Part shown: in pieces, positions 28,889-37,725 of the stretch
Numbering within the stretch: position 1 is the first letter of the stretch
How the letters are laid out: each line of letters starts with the position of its first letter
From: Flavobacterium faecale
GTDB taxonomy: Bacteria; Bacteroidota; Bacteroidia; Flavobacteriales; Flavobacteriaceae
Assembly (NCBI RefSeq): GCF_003076455.1
Contig: NZ_CP020918.1
Location: 4,252,001-4,316,000 of the forward strand
Reading direction: 5' to 3'
Length of the DNA stretch: 64,000 nt
Notes under the pieces: generated by a model
Seen by the model: the letters and a program-made list of their open reading frames with translations, nothing else
Database searches by the model: none
Told to the model about the DNA's origin: nothing
Position numbers and translations under genes: made by a program

Positions 28889-29881
28889 TTATTTTTTCTT
28901 TTGCCACACTCGAACATATTCGATTTCAAAGTCGACTACGCCATCGTCTTTTTTTCCTTCTGGACTGTTCAGTTCCAAATCTTCTTTTGTATCTGGAACG
29001 CCATGCCACGGAAACGTTTCTTGATCCAACCAGATAGAGATTGGCTTGGTTGCTACATATCCTTTTTCGAAACCCTTATTTTTTGCCCATGCATCAATTT
29101 TCTCTTTCGAAGCTTCGGTAAACAATTTTCCATCAATAAAGTATTTGATTCCGTTCTCATCCCATTCTACACCGTAAGTATGAAAAGCATCTGCTACTCT
29201 AAAATCTAAGATATGATGCTCAGTGTAAACACTATTTTCGCCTTTAAGTGTCCAATCGTGGATAGACCACCACAATTCTTTATCTAATTTCAACTTATTA
29301 GGTTGTCTATGATCACCAAAATGCTCAAACATATCCACTTCCAAACCTTGTCCCATAGCCCAAAAAGCACTTGTAACTTCAGCATCAGCGGCTTTACTTT
29401 TGATTTCCATATAACCATATTGAAAAAACTTTCGACCAATCAAACAGGCTGTTGTTAGGTTTTCAAATTTACTTCTGGTTTTATCTTTCCCCCAAGGTTT
29501 GTCTGGCTCTTGACTAAAAGGAAAATCAGGTTCCCATCTTGTCTCAAGCATTAATTTTCCATTCTCTAATCGGTAATTATTTCCGGAAAATTGAGAAGGT
29601 GCGCGACCGATCCATACTTTTTTGTTTGGAAAATCAGGGTGTTTGTAGACTGGTTTCCCATTTTCGAACTTACCAACTACAAACCACTTATTTTCATCCA
29701 AAGTAGGAGCATCAAACTCATCACTTACCTCGGTATTCAAAACCCATTTTCCACTGTTTGTTGGATCAGAAAGTGGCAGTACAGTAGCCGCTACTTTTCC
29801 GTTTGGATCCTTAGTACCTGACGTATGAGTGGAACAAGAGAGCATGGCAAGACTTAGACCTACATATATATACTTTTTCAT
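28889..29881 (-). CDS. GH16 endo-galactanase lipoprotein (carrageenase/furcellaranase/porphyranase-like)
   Basis: 330 residues. The signal ends in a lipobox with C16 (LAMLSC), so the protein is membrane-anchored, probably facing outward. The jelly-roll GH16 fold is shown by SDEFDAPTLDENKW at the N-terminus, YGYMEIKSKAADAEVTSAFW and IEYVRVWQKKK at the end. Catalytic residues are E181, D183 and E186 in EVDMFE, the ExDxxE beta-bulge form used by agarases, porphyranases and kappa-carrageenases. It should cut internal beta-1,4 linkages of the algal galactan and is the only clear endo-enzyme in the window. The exact polymer is not resolvable from motifs. It lies 2 bp after the VOC gene. Confidence 0.85.
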   Translation of the reverse strand: MKKYIYVGLSLAMLSCSTHTSGTKDPNGKVAATVLPLSDPTNSGKWVLNTEVSDEFDAPTLDENKWFVVGKFENGKPVYKHPDFPNKKVWIGRAPSQFSGNNYRLENGKLMLETRWEPDFPFSQEPDKPWGKDKTRSKFENLTTACLIGRKFFQYGYMEIKSKAADAEVTSAFWAMGQGLEVDMFEHFGDHRQPNKLKLDKELWWSIHDWTLKGENSVYTEHHILDFRVADAFHTYGVEWDENGIKYFIDGKLFTEASKEKIDAWAKNKGFEKGYVATKPISIWLDQETFPWHGVPDTKEDLELNSPEGKKDDGVVDFEIEYVRVWQKKK

Positions 29882-29883
29882 AT

Positions 29884-30204
29884 TTACTCTTTTACCTCCA
29901 TAAATTCAACTGGTGAACCGTTGTGCACAATAAAAGCTACACGCACTCCCTCACCTGGAGAAAAAGTTTCAACCAAGATCTCTTTACCCTCTAATGCCTC
30001 TTCCATATTATCAACCAAATAAGCAACGTGCGGAATCGTACGCATCATTTCTGGCATAGGACTGTCTGCATCAAACTTAACCCATTCTACTCCGTATTCA
30101 TCTTTGGAAAAGTCTGTAAAGTGAATCTTTCCTGGTTCGTAAAAACCGTCCCAATTTTTTTCTTCTGTAGTCGGAATTCCGATATGGCTAAATGCGTATT
30201 TCAT
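29884..30204 (-). CDS. VOC (glyoxalase/bleomycin-resistance) superfamily protein
   Basis: 106 residues, no signal peptide. It starts FSHIGIPTTEEKNW and ends GSPVEFMEVKE; these include the His and Glu positions often used as metal ligands in VOC proteins (H7 and E near the C-terminus), and HVAYLVDNMEEAL is the second beta-alpha unit. It is about the size of a single VOC domain pair. Members catalyse epimerisation, isomerisation or ring chemistry, or act as binding proteins. It is a cytosolic protein in an operon of exported enzymes, 2 bp before GH16 and 21 bp after a sulfatase. A role in handling an unusual monosaccharide is possible but unproven. Confidence 0.75.
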   Translation of the reverse strand: MKYAFSHIGIPTTEEKNWDGFYEPGKIHFTDFSKDEYGVEWVKFDADSPMPEMMRTIPHVAYLVDNMEEALEGKEILVETFSPGEGVRVAFIVHNGSPVEFMEVKE

Positions 30205-30225
30205 AATTCTGTGGTTTTATTAGGG

Positions 30226-31674
30226 TTAGTTATCTAATTTGAAAGCTTTATCGTAGTTAGGCATATTGGTATCTTTCCACATTTGCTCTACTTTTTTATT
30301 GTCATACCACAGCGGTGTAATATGTGACTCACTCCATTTTTGGGTGCGATGTACCATATCTTTTAATACATCAGGATACTGTGCACTAAGATCTTTGGTC
30401 TCAGATGGGTCTTTGCGAACGTCAAATAATTTCCATTTATTTTGACCCGCTTTTACAATTTTAAAATCTTCATTTCGAGCACCTACATCAGAGAAGCCGC
30501 TTCTATATCGTACTGCGTAAATCAAATCATCTTTGTGCGTATCTTTTCCTGCTAAGAAGTTGGCCCAAATATCTTTACCATCTAAACTTTTAGACTTTGG
30601 AATCACTCCTCCTGCTAGATTAGCAAAAGTAGGATAGAAATCCAATGCAGAAACTACATAATCAAATCGCTTTCCTGCCGGTACAACTGATGGCCAGTGA
30701 AAAAACATAGGCACTCTATACCCACCTTCATAGGTATCTCCTTTTGTACCTCGCAACGGATAATTGTTGGCAGCATGTTCAATATTCCCTCCGTTATCAC
30801 TCAAGAAAATAATTAAGGTATTGTCAAATTGTTTGTTCTCCTTTAATGTTTTTACAATTTCACCTACACCTCTATCCACAGCATAAACCATGGCAGCATA
30901 CGTTCGACGATCTTTGTCTTTTATATTTGCAAAAACTTTCAAATCTTCCTCTTTAGCTTCAAGTGGAACGTGAGGTGCGTTGTACGCTAGGTACATAAAA
31001 AAAGGTTTTTGCTTTTGTTTAGCTTCTTTTACAACACGAACTGCTTCTCTTGAAAGTGCATCGGTCATGTACTCCGTTTCTTCGACTTCAGTATTATTAT
31101 GGAGCAATGGTGTCAGATAAGCATGAATATGTTTGTTGCCATTTTTTACTTGAGCATCATATTGTGCTTTATATTCCGCAGGGAAATATTTATGCCCACC
31201 TCCTAAGAAACCATAAAAATAGTCAAAACCTCTGTTGTTTGGCTGAAATTCAGAACCATAACCAAGATGCCACTTCCCTATTGCGCTTGTGTAATATCCT
31301 GCATCATGCATCACGTTACTTATGAAATTTTCTTTAACCGGTATTCCGTCTTCCAAGTTCATTCCCACATCAGGTAAATTATACGGAGCACCTATTTCGT
31401 GCGGATAACGTCCTGTCATCAAGGCAGTTCTAGAGGGCCCACAAAATGGATGAGCCACATATGCAGAAGAAAAAATCGTACCAGCTTTGGCCAATTTATC
31501 CAATTCGGGAGTAATTATATCTTTCGATCCATTAAAACCGACATCTGCATACCCCAAATCATCAGCAAGAATTACTAAAATATTTGGCTTTTTTGACTGA
31601 GCAAAAGTTAATGAAGCTGTAAGTAATACTGCTACTACTGCTATCTTTTTTGTATGAAAGAATCTATTTTTCAT
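30226..31674 (-). CDS. Secreted sulfatase, S1_19-like
   Basis: 482 residues with a signal peptide (IAVVAVLLTASLTFAQ). ILADDLGYADVGFNG gives the metal-binding Asp pair, C78 in AHPFCGPSR is the formylglycine site, and TGRYPHEIGAPYNLP follows it; IFLSDNGGNIEHAANN is a conserved C-terminal motif. The HPFCGPSR...YPHxIGAxYNLP pattern is shared with the larger sulfatase at 31896-33836 and recalls subfamily S1_19, known for carrageenan 4-sulfatases; the subfamily is assigned from memory of such motifs. It is the first gene of a four-gene operon with VOC, GH16 and a small protein. Two copies of the shared PUL motif lie upstream. Confidence 0.92.
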   Translation of the reverse strand: MKNRFFHTKKIAVVAVLLTASLTFAQSKKPNILVILADDLGYADVGFNGSKDIITPELDKLAKAGTIFSSAYVAHPFCGPSRTALMTGRYPHEIGAPYNLPDVGMNLEDGIPVKENFISNVMHDAGYYTSAIGKWHLGYGSEFQPNNRGFDYFYGFLGGGHKYFPAEYKAQYDAQVKNGNKHIHAYLTPLLHNNTEVEETEYMTDALSREAVRVVKEAKQKQKPFFMYLAYNAPHVPLEAKEEDLKVFANIKDKDRRTYAAMVYAVDRGVGEIVKTLKENKQFDNTLIIFLSDNGGNIEHAANNYPLRGTKGDTYEGGYRVPMFFHWPSVVPAGKRFDYVVSALDFYPTFANLAGGVIPKSKSLDGKDIWANFLAGKDTHKDDLIYAVRYRSGFSDVGARNEDFKIVKAGQNKWKLFDVRKDPSETKDLSAQYPDVLKDMVHRTQKWSESHITPLWYDNKKVEQMWKDTNMPNYDKAFKLDN

Positions 31675-31765
31675 TTTACTATATAGTTGGTTAGTTTGTT
31701 AGCACTTTCCCAATAGATTAATTTTGATCAAGATGCTACCATACAAACTAAAACAAAAAAAAGAC

Positions 31766-31840
31766 TGAGGTACGGTACTATTTTACCTCATTCAAACGTT
31801 ATCTTAACCTTAACGAACTGTTACCAAGGTAAAATACTGT
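31766..31840. promoter_or_regulatory. Putative PUL regulator binding region upstream of the S1_19-like operon
   Basis: TGAGGTA (31766-31772) and TACCTCA (31784-31790) form a perfect 7-bp dyad with an 11-bp spacer. AAGGTAAAATACTGT follows at 31826-31840. The second and the right arm of the dyad (TACTATTTTACCTC) match motifs upstream of dgoK, susC and the GH129-like gene. Confidence 0.55.
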
Positions 31841-31895
31841 TAGTCTAAGTATTCGATTACATCAAAAAACTTAAATTTTCTTAATCAAAGTTGAT

Positions 31896-33836
31896 TTATA
31901 TTTTGATCATTTTCTCAATGGTGGTTTTCCCATCAGCTTTAACTCGAACAATATAGGTACCCGCTGGAAGACTTCGTACATTTATGCGAGGTTTATTTTC
32001 ATCTGTTCCTTTAACCGTTCTGACGATCGCGCCTGTAGTTGAAATTATTTGGATTTCGACCACACTAATAGGGCTGTTGAAATTTATATTCAAATAATCA
32101 GGAGTTGGATTTGGATACAATGTGTAATTCACTTTCTTTAGATCCTCAAGACCTAAAACCAATTCTGGACTTTCGAATAAAGAATCGTATCCTGGCAATG
32201 TTCCATCATCCCACATTCCTGAATGAGGATGCCCCACAGGACCATCAGGACCATCTTCGCCATCATTGTCATACCATGCCGGTTTTACATTTTTAAATTC
32301 TTTGCACCAAGCCACAGCCTGATCTAGTAATTTTTGAACAATTTGTTCCCCATCTGGCTCTGCTTTTCGAACATCATTGGTTTCTCCAGGATCATTTACA
32401 ACATTAAACAAACGCCATTTTCCTTTACCCCCTGTTTTAACGATTTTCCAAGGATAAGACATTACAGCTGCATTATGAAAACCATTTTGTGGTCTCATAA
32501 TATAAGTTGCTTCTCCATTTGGACGTACATCTTCGCCTGCGATAAGTTTATCCATAATATCTTTTCCGTCGATAATTTTACTGTTCGAAAGTGTTCCTCC
32601 GGCTAAATTGACGATTGTAGGATATAAATCAAGAGAACTTACTTGGTAATTATAAATAGATGGCGTTGTAATTTTGTTTGGCCAATGAACAAACATGGGT
32701 ACTTTATGTCCACCTTCTAAAACACTCCCTTTTAAAGCATCAAGAGGAAAGTTAACAGCACCTTTGCTATAGGTGTACCCACCATTATCACTCAAAAATA
32801 TAATTACAGTATTATTAAAAACAGTAGGGTCCTTTTTTAATTCGGCAACAAGTTTACCTATGTTTGTATCTAGATTGGTAACCATTGTGGCATAAGTGAT
32901 CCTATCTTGAACAAACTCTTCGATTTTAGCGGCACGAGCATCAGCATCCTTTATTTTTGTGATGGGGTTGGATTCGGTTATATACGTACTGTTTCTAACC
33001 AAATTTTCAAAATCAGGATTATTTTGTTTGAAAAGGGCAATTTCGCTTTGCGGAGCCTCAAGAGGGGTATGCGGCGCATTGTAGGCTAGATACATAAAAA
33101 ACGGATCAGCCTTCAGCTTATTTTGAGCCACATACTGTATAGCATCATTGGTCAACACATCTGTCAAGTAATCTTCGTCACCTACATTACTAAATTCAGC
33201 ACGATCAACATAGGCTCTATTACGCTGCAACGGATCTTGATATTCGTTTGTTGTTGGGTTACTCCCTCCTAGTCTTCTATAAAAAAGATCTTCATACCCA
33301 CTTTCAAAATATCCTTTTCCTCCTCCTAAAAAACCAAAAAAGTAATCAAAGCCTTTATCTAGTGGCTGATACAATCCTTCAGCAAATCCTAGATGCCACT
33401 TACCAAAAGCAGCAGTATTGTAATTTGCTTCTTGAACTAATGTTGAAAAATAGGTCTCATTTGTTGGAATACCGAGCGTTGAAGTAATGTCGTTTGGCAA
33501 ATTGTACTGCGCCCCTATCCTGTGTGGATACATACCCGTTAGGATTGCGGCTCTACTTGGGCCACAAAAGGGATGAGCTACGTGAGCATTTTTACAAATA
33601 ATTCCGTTATTGGCCAAAGCATCGATATTTGGTGTTGGAATTACACCTCGATCAACAGGAAAAGATGCTGTATTGGTAGCCCTATTAAAACCTACATCTC
33701 CATACCCCAAATCATCAGCAAGAATGACTATAATATTTGGTTTGGTAGCTTTTGTTTGTGCCGTTTGACCGTAGTTACAAATGGAAAAAAGCAATAAAAA
33801 ATTAATCTTAAAAATGGTGTGTAATTTTTTTAACAT
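31896..33836 (-). CDS. S1_19-like sulfatase with type IX secretion C-terminal domain
   Basis: 646 residues. After a signal peptide (about 1-23) the sulfatase domain runs to about residue 550, with VILADDLGYGDVGFN, C91 in AHPFCGPSR and FLSDNGGYTYSKGA. The last ~75 residues (YTLYPNPTPDYLNINF to YIVRVKADGKTTIEKMIKI) are a type A C-terminal sorting domain, which sends the protein through the type IX system to the cell surface or medium. It is the only one of the eight sulfatases here with this domain, so it may act first, outside the cell, on intact or long chains. It is similar to its neighbour at 30226, suggesting an old duplication. Confidence 0.93.
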   Translation of the reverse strand: MLKKLHTIFKINFLLLFSICNYGQTAQTKATKPNIIVILADDLGYGDVGFNRATNTASFPVDRGVIPTPNIDALANNGIICKNAHVAHPFCGPSRAAILTGMYPHRIGAQYNLPNDITSTLGIPTNETYFSTLVQEANYNTAAFGKWHLGFAEGLYQPLDKGFDYFFGFLGGGKGYFESGYEDLFYRRLGGSNPTTNEYQDPLQRNRAYVDRAEFSNVGDEDYLTDVLTNDAIQYVAQNKLKADPFFMYLAYNAPHTPLEAPQSEIALFKQNNPDFENLVRNSTYITESNPITKIKDADARAAKIEEFVQDRITYATMVTNLDTNIGKLVAELKKDPTVFNNTVIIFLSDNGGYTYSKGAVNFPLDALKGSVLEGGHKVPMFVHWPNKITTPSIYNYQVSSLDLYPTIVNLAGGTLSNSKIIDGKDIMDKLIAGEDVRPNGEATYIMRPQNGFHNAAVMSYPWKIVKTGGKGKWRLFNVVNDPGETNDVRKAEPDGEQIVQKLLDQAVAWCKEFKNVKPAWYDNDGEDGPDGPVGHPHSGMWDDGTLPGYDSLFESPELVLGLEDLKKVNYTLYPNPTPDYLNINFNSPISVVEIQIISTTGAIVRTVKGTDENKPRINVRSLPAGTYIVRVKADGKTTIEKMIKI

Positions 33837-34162
33837 TTTGGTGGTTTTGGTTGTAATTAATAGTTTGCAAGAAAATGAAATACGTAATAAATTATTTATT
33901 TTTAGTGGTATCGATTTAGCACCGTCCGACTATGAAATCAATCAGCAATAAATCTAAAAACAAAAGAATAGGCTACAAAAAAGAATAATTAAAATCAATT
34001 TAGATTAATAATCTCGCACGGCTATAATCTATAATACAATGCGTTACATTAACTTGTTTTACAAATAAACACTATTATTAAACCAAAACACCCCTACAAA
34101 TTACCCTTTACAAGCACTATTATAACATATTGCTGTAAAAGGCAAAATCATCAAAATAAAAA
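33837..34162. other. Intergenic region upstream of the T9SS sulfatase
   Basis: No gene is supported. It contains CAAATTACCCTTTA near 34096-34109, weakly like the TTTTACCC motif, and otherwise AT-rich sequence. The sulfatase promoter must lie here. Confidence 0.3.
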
Positions 34163-34184
34163 AGAGATCCCTTTCGGAATCTCT
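34163..34184 (-). terminator. Terminator of the AraC-family gene
   Basis: In minus-strand RNA AGAGAUUCC, a GAAA tetraloop and GGGAUCUCU form a hairpin followed by UUUUUUAUUUU. It begins 30 bp after the AraC-family stop codon. Confidence 0.88.
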
Positions 34185-34213
34185 CAAATTATATATATGA
34201 TGCTATTTATTGC

Positions 34214-35071
34214 TTACAAACTGTATTTATAACTTTTGGGTGTACTCCCCATAATTTGCTTGAATTGCTTATTAAAATTGGTAATTGACTTGTACCCTAC
34301 CATATGGCTCACCTCTGATACCGGTAAATCTTCTTGTACTAAAAGTCTGGAAGCGTTCCGGATACGAACTTCATTTAAAAACTCGGTAAACGATTTATTG
34401 GTCATTCTTTTGAAAAAACGACAAAAAGAATTGGTAGTCATACATGCTATATCAGCTACATGTGCTAGGCTAATATAATCGGCATAATTATCTGAGATGA
34501 ATTTTATCACCGTATCCAATCTACCAGAGTCATCTGTTGCTAATTGACTCATATCTGAAGAGGATAAAACCTCCCGTTCACTCGTTAATGACAACTTACG
34601 CAACAAATCAAGTAATTTTATAGACTGTTCAGCTGGTGATAATTCGACTATATCAATCAATTCTGCATGTAAAGCATCACTAATGTTTTTACCAAAGGAT
34701 ACACCAAATTTGGATTGCTCCAATAAATGATTGATACTTGAAAATTCTGGATTATTAAAAGTGCCTTCTCCTAAGAAGTTTTTGGTAAATTTTAAAATAA
34801 TTGTTTTCACATGTCGATCTTCATCTTCGTCATAATACGAAGGATCGTTACGCCATAGATGTGGCAAAAAAGGACCGACTAATACTAAATCTCCTGGCAA
34901 AAAATGAGAAACATTATCCCCTACAAAGCGAACGCCACTACTTTCTGAAATATACAATAATTCGTACTGAGAATGATAATGCCAAAAGGAATCTTTACAC
35001 GCCACTAATGCAGCTCGAATGTTCAAACGTGCATTAACAAAACTTTCAGTATTTTTTAAAACTAATTTCAT
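34214..35071 (-). CDS. AraC-family transcriptional regulator with N-terminal cupin
   Basis: 285 residues, cytosolic. The N-terminal half is a cupin-like sensing domain (SFWHYHSQYELLYI and FLPGDLVLVGPFLPHLWRNDP). The C-terminal ~100 residues hold two helix-turn-helix motifs: SLAHVADIACMTTNSFCRFFKRMTNKSF and LPVSEVSHMVGYKSITNFNKQFKQIMGSTP. Such regulators usually bind a sugar and activate neighbouring transport and catabolic genes. It lies downstream of the susCD unit in the same direction but is separated by a terminator and 299 bp, so it has its own promoter. It is one candidate for binding the shared motif in the PUL. Confidence 0.9.
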   Translation of the reverse strand: MKLVLKNTESFVNARLNIRAALVACKDSFWHYHSQYELLYISESSGVRFVGDNVSHFLPGDLVLVGPFLPHLWRNDPSYYDEDEDRHVKTIILKFTKNFLGEGTFNNPEFSSINHLLEQSKFGVSFGKNISDALHAELIDIVELSPAEQSIKLLDLLRKLSLTSEREVLSSSDMSQLATDDSGRLDTVIKFISDNYADYISLAHVADIACMTTNSFCRFFKRMTNKSFTEFLNEVRIRNASRLLVQEDLPVSEVSHMVGYKSITNFNKQFKQIMGSTPKSYKYSL

Positions 35072-35303
35072 ACAACAGGTTTCTTTCTATTATAATTGCT
35101 TTTAAAGACTTCAATTAAAGTTTTACATCTAGTAGTTCAAGCTTTTCACATTCGAAACAACTCTCAAATCCATTATAACTTTATTGAAAGTATAAAAATA
35201 CGACATCTATTGCGATTTTTGTACTATAAATTGTTAAAAAAAACAGATTTGATATTTATACCCCTAAATAAAAGAATATATACAACCCAGCTATAGCAAA
35301 AAA

Positions 35304-35337
35304 TTGAGGCTATTTCAAATAAACGAAATAGCCTCAA
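35304..35337 (-). terminator. Terminator of the susCD-lipoprotein operon
   Basis: TTGAGGCTATTTC (35304-35316) and its exact complement (35325-35337) form a 13-bp stem with an 8-nt loop; minus-strand RNA continues in a U-run. Confidence 0.88.
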
Positions 35338-35370
35338 CAAACTAACTACAAAAAAATCATTATTTATTCC

Positions 35371-35874
35371 TTAAATTACTTTGATTTTGAATGTTTGTTC
35401 AAAAACCCAAACGCCATCAATCAAAACTGCTTCAACTGGTACAGAACCTTTGTATGTTACCTTCTCTTTAAAAGTATCTCTTAAAGTTACTGTGTAATCA
35501 CCTGCCGTAGGAAATAAAATGAATACGGTATAATCTGTTGTTGTCAATCCTTTTGAAGGATCGATGAACGCAGTTAAGTCATTAACTGTTCCTACAGGGC
35601 TAGCATTTTTAAAACCTGGAAGTAAAAAACTTGCTCCAGTACTAATTTTCCATTCGTGAGTCAAAGCTCCTTGCGAAAGATCATAGACTGACAATGCCTT
35701 GCCTGCAACAATTTCTGTTGGTGGAGGTGTTACGGTTGCTGTTGTAACGTTTAGACCATTACTAGCATACCAAGTAACATCAGAGTATGACGGTGTTCCT
35801 GTGATTGATTCTTTCTCACAACCCGTGAAAAAGAAACCAATACTCACTAATACTATTATTATTAATTTTTTCAT
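35371..35874 (-). CDS. Small surface lipoprotein, putative glycan-binding partner of SusCD
   Basis: 167 residues with lipoprotein signal; C19 follows FFFTG. The mature part is beta-rich. TLRDTFKEKVTYKGSVPVE and the preceding AGDYTVTLRD resemble a PKD-like domain, the usual N-terminal module of surface glycan-binding proteins. It lies 16 bp behind susD in the same operon, the normal place for such a protein, but at 167 residues it is much shorter than typical binding proteins, which carry further domains. No enzyme motif is visible. Ligand binding is inferred from position and fold type only. Confidence 0.75.
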   Translation of the reverse strand: MKKLIIIVLVSIGFFFTGCEKESITGTPSYSDVTWYASNGLNVTTATVTPPPTEIVAGKALSVYDLSQGALTHEWKISTGASFLLPGFKNASPVGTVNDLTAFIDPSKGLTTTDYTVFILFPTAGDYTVTLRDTFKEKVTYKGSVPVEAVLIDGVWVFEQTFKIKVI

Positions 35875-35890
35875 CTTAATTGCTTTTATA

Positions 35891-37717
35891 TTATTTAAGT
35901 ATATTCGGATTTCTATTTAACTCACTATTAGGTATTGGTAAATAATCATTTTTACTACCTGCGATGTTATAATTACGAGAAGGGAAATCAAATTCATTCG
36001 GAATTAAAGTAGCGCCAGTTGCTGGAGCATTTAAAACAGATGCGTTATTTTTTACTGCAGTACCACCAGTTGATTTTGTATAGGTGAAGTTTTTAACATA
36101 ATAATTAGTTGCTGCAAGCTCTTCGAAACGAGATTTCAATTTACCCCATCTTCTTAAATCTGAGAAACGTGAAGAACAACCCTCTGCAGAAAGTTCCAGT
36201 GGTTTGTCAACATACATTAATTGATCCATTAAAATATTTGCATTCAAGTAATCTTTTGAAGTATCATATGTTTTTCCAGCAAATTCTCCTGAACCTGCAG
36301 GTCCTAACAATACCAATCCCCATCTTTCACGAATTCTGTTCATTAACTTTAATGCTCCAGAAACATCTCCAGTTTTGATTAAACATTCAGCTTGCATCAA
36401 ATACACTTCTGAAAGTCTATTAACCACAACATTTTTTGATGATTTTTGACTTCCTAAGGGTAGTGAATTCTCCCCAGTATAACCCGCTTGATCTGTATTT
36501 AAGTATTTTTTGTACAAACTTATGTTCCCAAAGAATCCACCTGTCGCTGTTGCGTTAAAACCAAGATTCAAACTTGGTGATGCAGAGTTTGGAGCTGCTG
36601 CTTCAATTCCGTTTGCAAATTTATAAACAGGAGTTTGCAAATCTTCTGGAAGAATAACCATTGCCGAAGCTCTTAAAGAAACCCCACGTAGGTTTACAGG
36701 TAGAATCACACCACCTTTGTAATTTCTGCTATCAAGTAAATCCATTTTCTCTGACTTGTATGCATAAGCTACCCAAGCAGGAGGTGAAAACATATTATTA
36801 CTACTTATTGACAAGAAAGCTAATCTATTTGTAGTTGATTCTTCATCAAACAAACCTAAATCAGGACGTAAACTAATATCGTAGATTACTTCAAAAATAG
36901 ATTCTTTGTTAAATTCACCCGCTGTAGTAAACATTTTAGACATATCTCTCTCTAAACTGTAGTTCGAATTTGTGATAACTTTGTTAAAATTAATTTTAGC
37001 TTTTTCTAGATCATCTCCTTCATACAAATAGCTAGTTCCCAATATAGTTGCTGCAGTAGCTTGATTCACGTGACCTTTCTCTGCATTGATATCTGGTAAT
37101 AAGTTATCCACTGCATATTGCAAATCTTTTCTAAAGAATTCAATAACCTTTGCAGATGGTGAAACCGATCCAAACAAATCTTCTTTGGTTATTGGAGTAT
37201 GATCTACAATAAGGACATTTCCGTTGTTATACGAATTATGTATGTAAAAATGGAATAAACCTCTGAAGAAACGTGCTTCAGCCATTTGTTGTTTCCAACG
37301 TACTGGATCCGATTTTGCTTCAATTTTATTTAGCGCTTCAATTACTTGATTTGCTCTGTAAATTCCTTTGTAACATCCGTCCCATTTTTGAAACACGGCT
37401 TTTACATCTCCATTAAAGGTTTGAGTAAAAAACGTTACCGATTGATCTCCTACAGATGCATTTGCATATGGGCGAGTAGCCGCATAATAACCCATATCTG
37501 ATCGTACGGTCTCTTCTCTAACATTGAAAATGGTTGTGTTCAACAAGGTTACATACAATGCTGTAATTCCTTGACTGGTTTCATCTAAATTATTCCAGTA
37601 TGAAGCTGTTGTGGAGTAATTTGGATTTATTTCTGTCAAGTCTGGGTTACAAGAACTTAAGGAAAGTCCAGCAACTAAGGCTAATGATATATATTTATAA
37701 AAATCTTTTTTCATCAC
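35891..37717 (-). CDS. susD: SusD-family surface glycan-binding lipoprotein
   Basis: 608 residues. Signal with lipobox, C23 in LSLSSC. The N-terminal part shows the RagB/SusD TPR core (YWNNLDETSQGITALYVTLLN, GCYKGIYRANQVIEALNKIE, MAEARFFRGLFHFYI), and the C-terminus has the usual SEVYLMQAECLIKTGDVSGALKLMNRIRERWG and the final DYLPIPNSELNRNPNI. SusD proteins form the lid of the SusC channel and bind oligosaccharides at the cell surface. The gene starts 8 bp after susC, so the two are made together. Length is slightly above average because of inserted loops. Ligand is inferred from the locus. Confidence 0.95.
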   Translation of the reverse strand: MMKKDFYKYISLALVAGLSLSSCNPDLTEINPNYSTTASYWNNLDETSQGITALYVTLLNTTIFNVREETVRSDMGYYAATRPYANASVGDQSVTFFTQTFNGDVKAVFQKWDGCYKGIYRANQVIEALNKIEAKSDPVRWKQQMAEARFFRGLFHFYIHNSYNNGNVLIVDHTPITKEDLFGSVSPSAKVIEFFRKDLQYAVDNLLPDINAEKGHVNQATAATILGTSYLYEGDDLEKAKINFNKVITNSNYSLERDMSKMFTTAGEFNKESIFEVIYDISLRPDLGLFDEESTTNRLAFLSISSNNMFSPPAWVAYAYKSEKMDLLDSRNYKGGVILPVNLRGVSLRASAMVILPEDLQTPVYKFANGIEAAAPNSASPSLNLGFNATATGGFFGNISLYKKYLNTDQAGYTGENSLPLGSQKSSKNVVVNRLSEVYLMQAECLIKTGDVSGALKLMNRIRERWGLVLLGPAGSGEFAGKTYDTSKDYLNANILMDQLMYVDKPLELSAEGCSSRFSDLRRWGKLKSRFEELAATNYYVKNFTYTKSTGGTAVKNNASVLNAPATGATLIPNEFDFPSRNYNIAGSKNDYLPIPNSELNRNPNILK

Positions 37718-37725
37718 TAAATAAT

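Noticed and set aside
35096..35296. Plus-strand open frame of 66 codons between the AraC gene and the small lipoprotein gene
   Set aside because: AT-rich low-complexity peptide without motif; the stretch more likely holds the AraC gene promoter.
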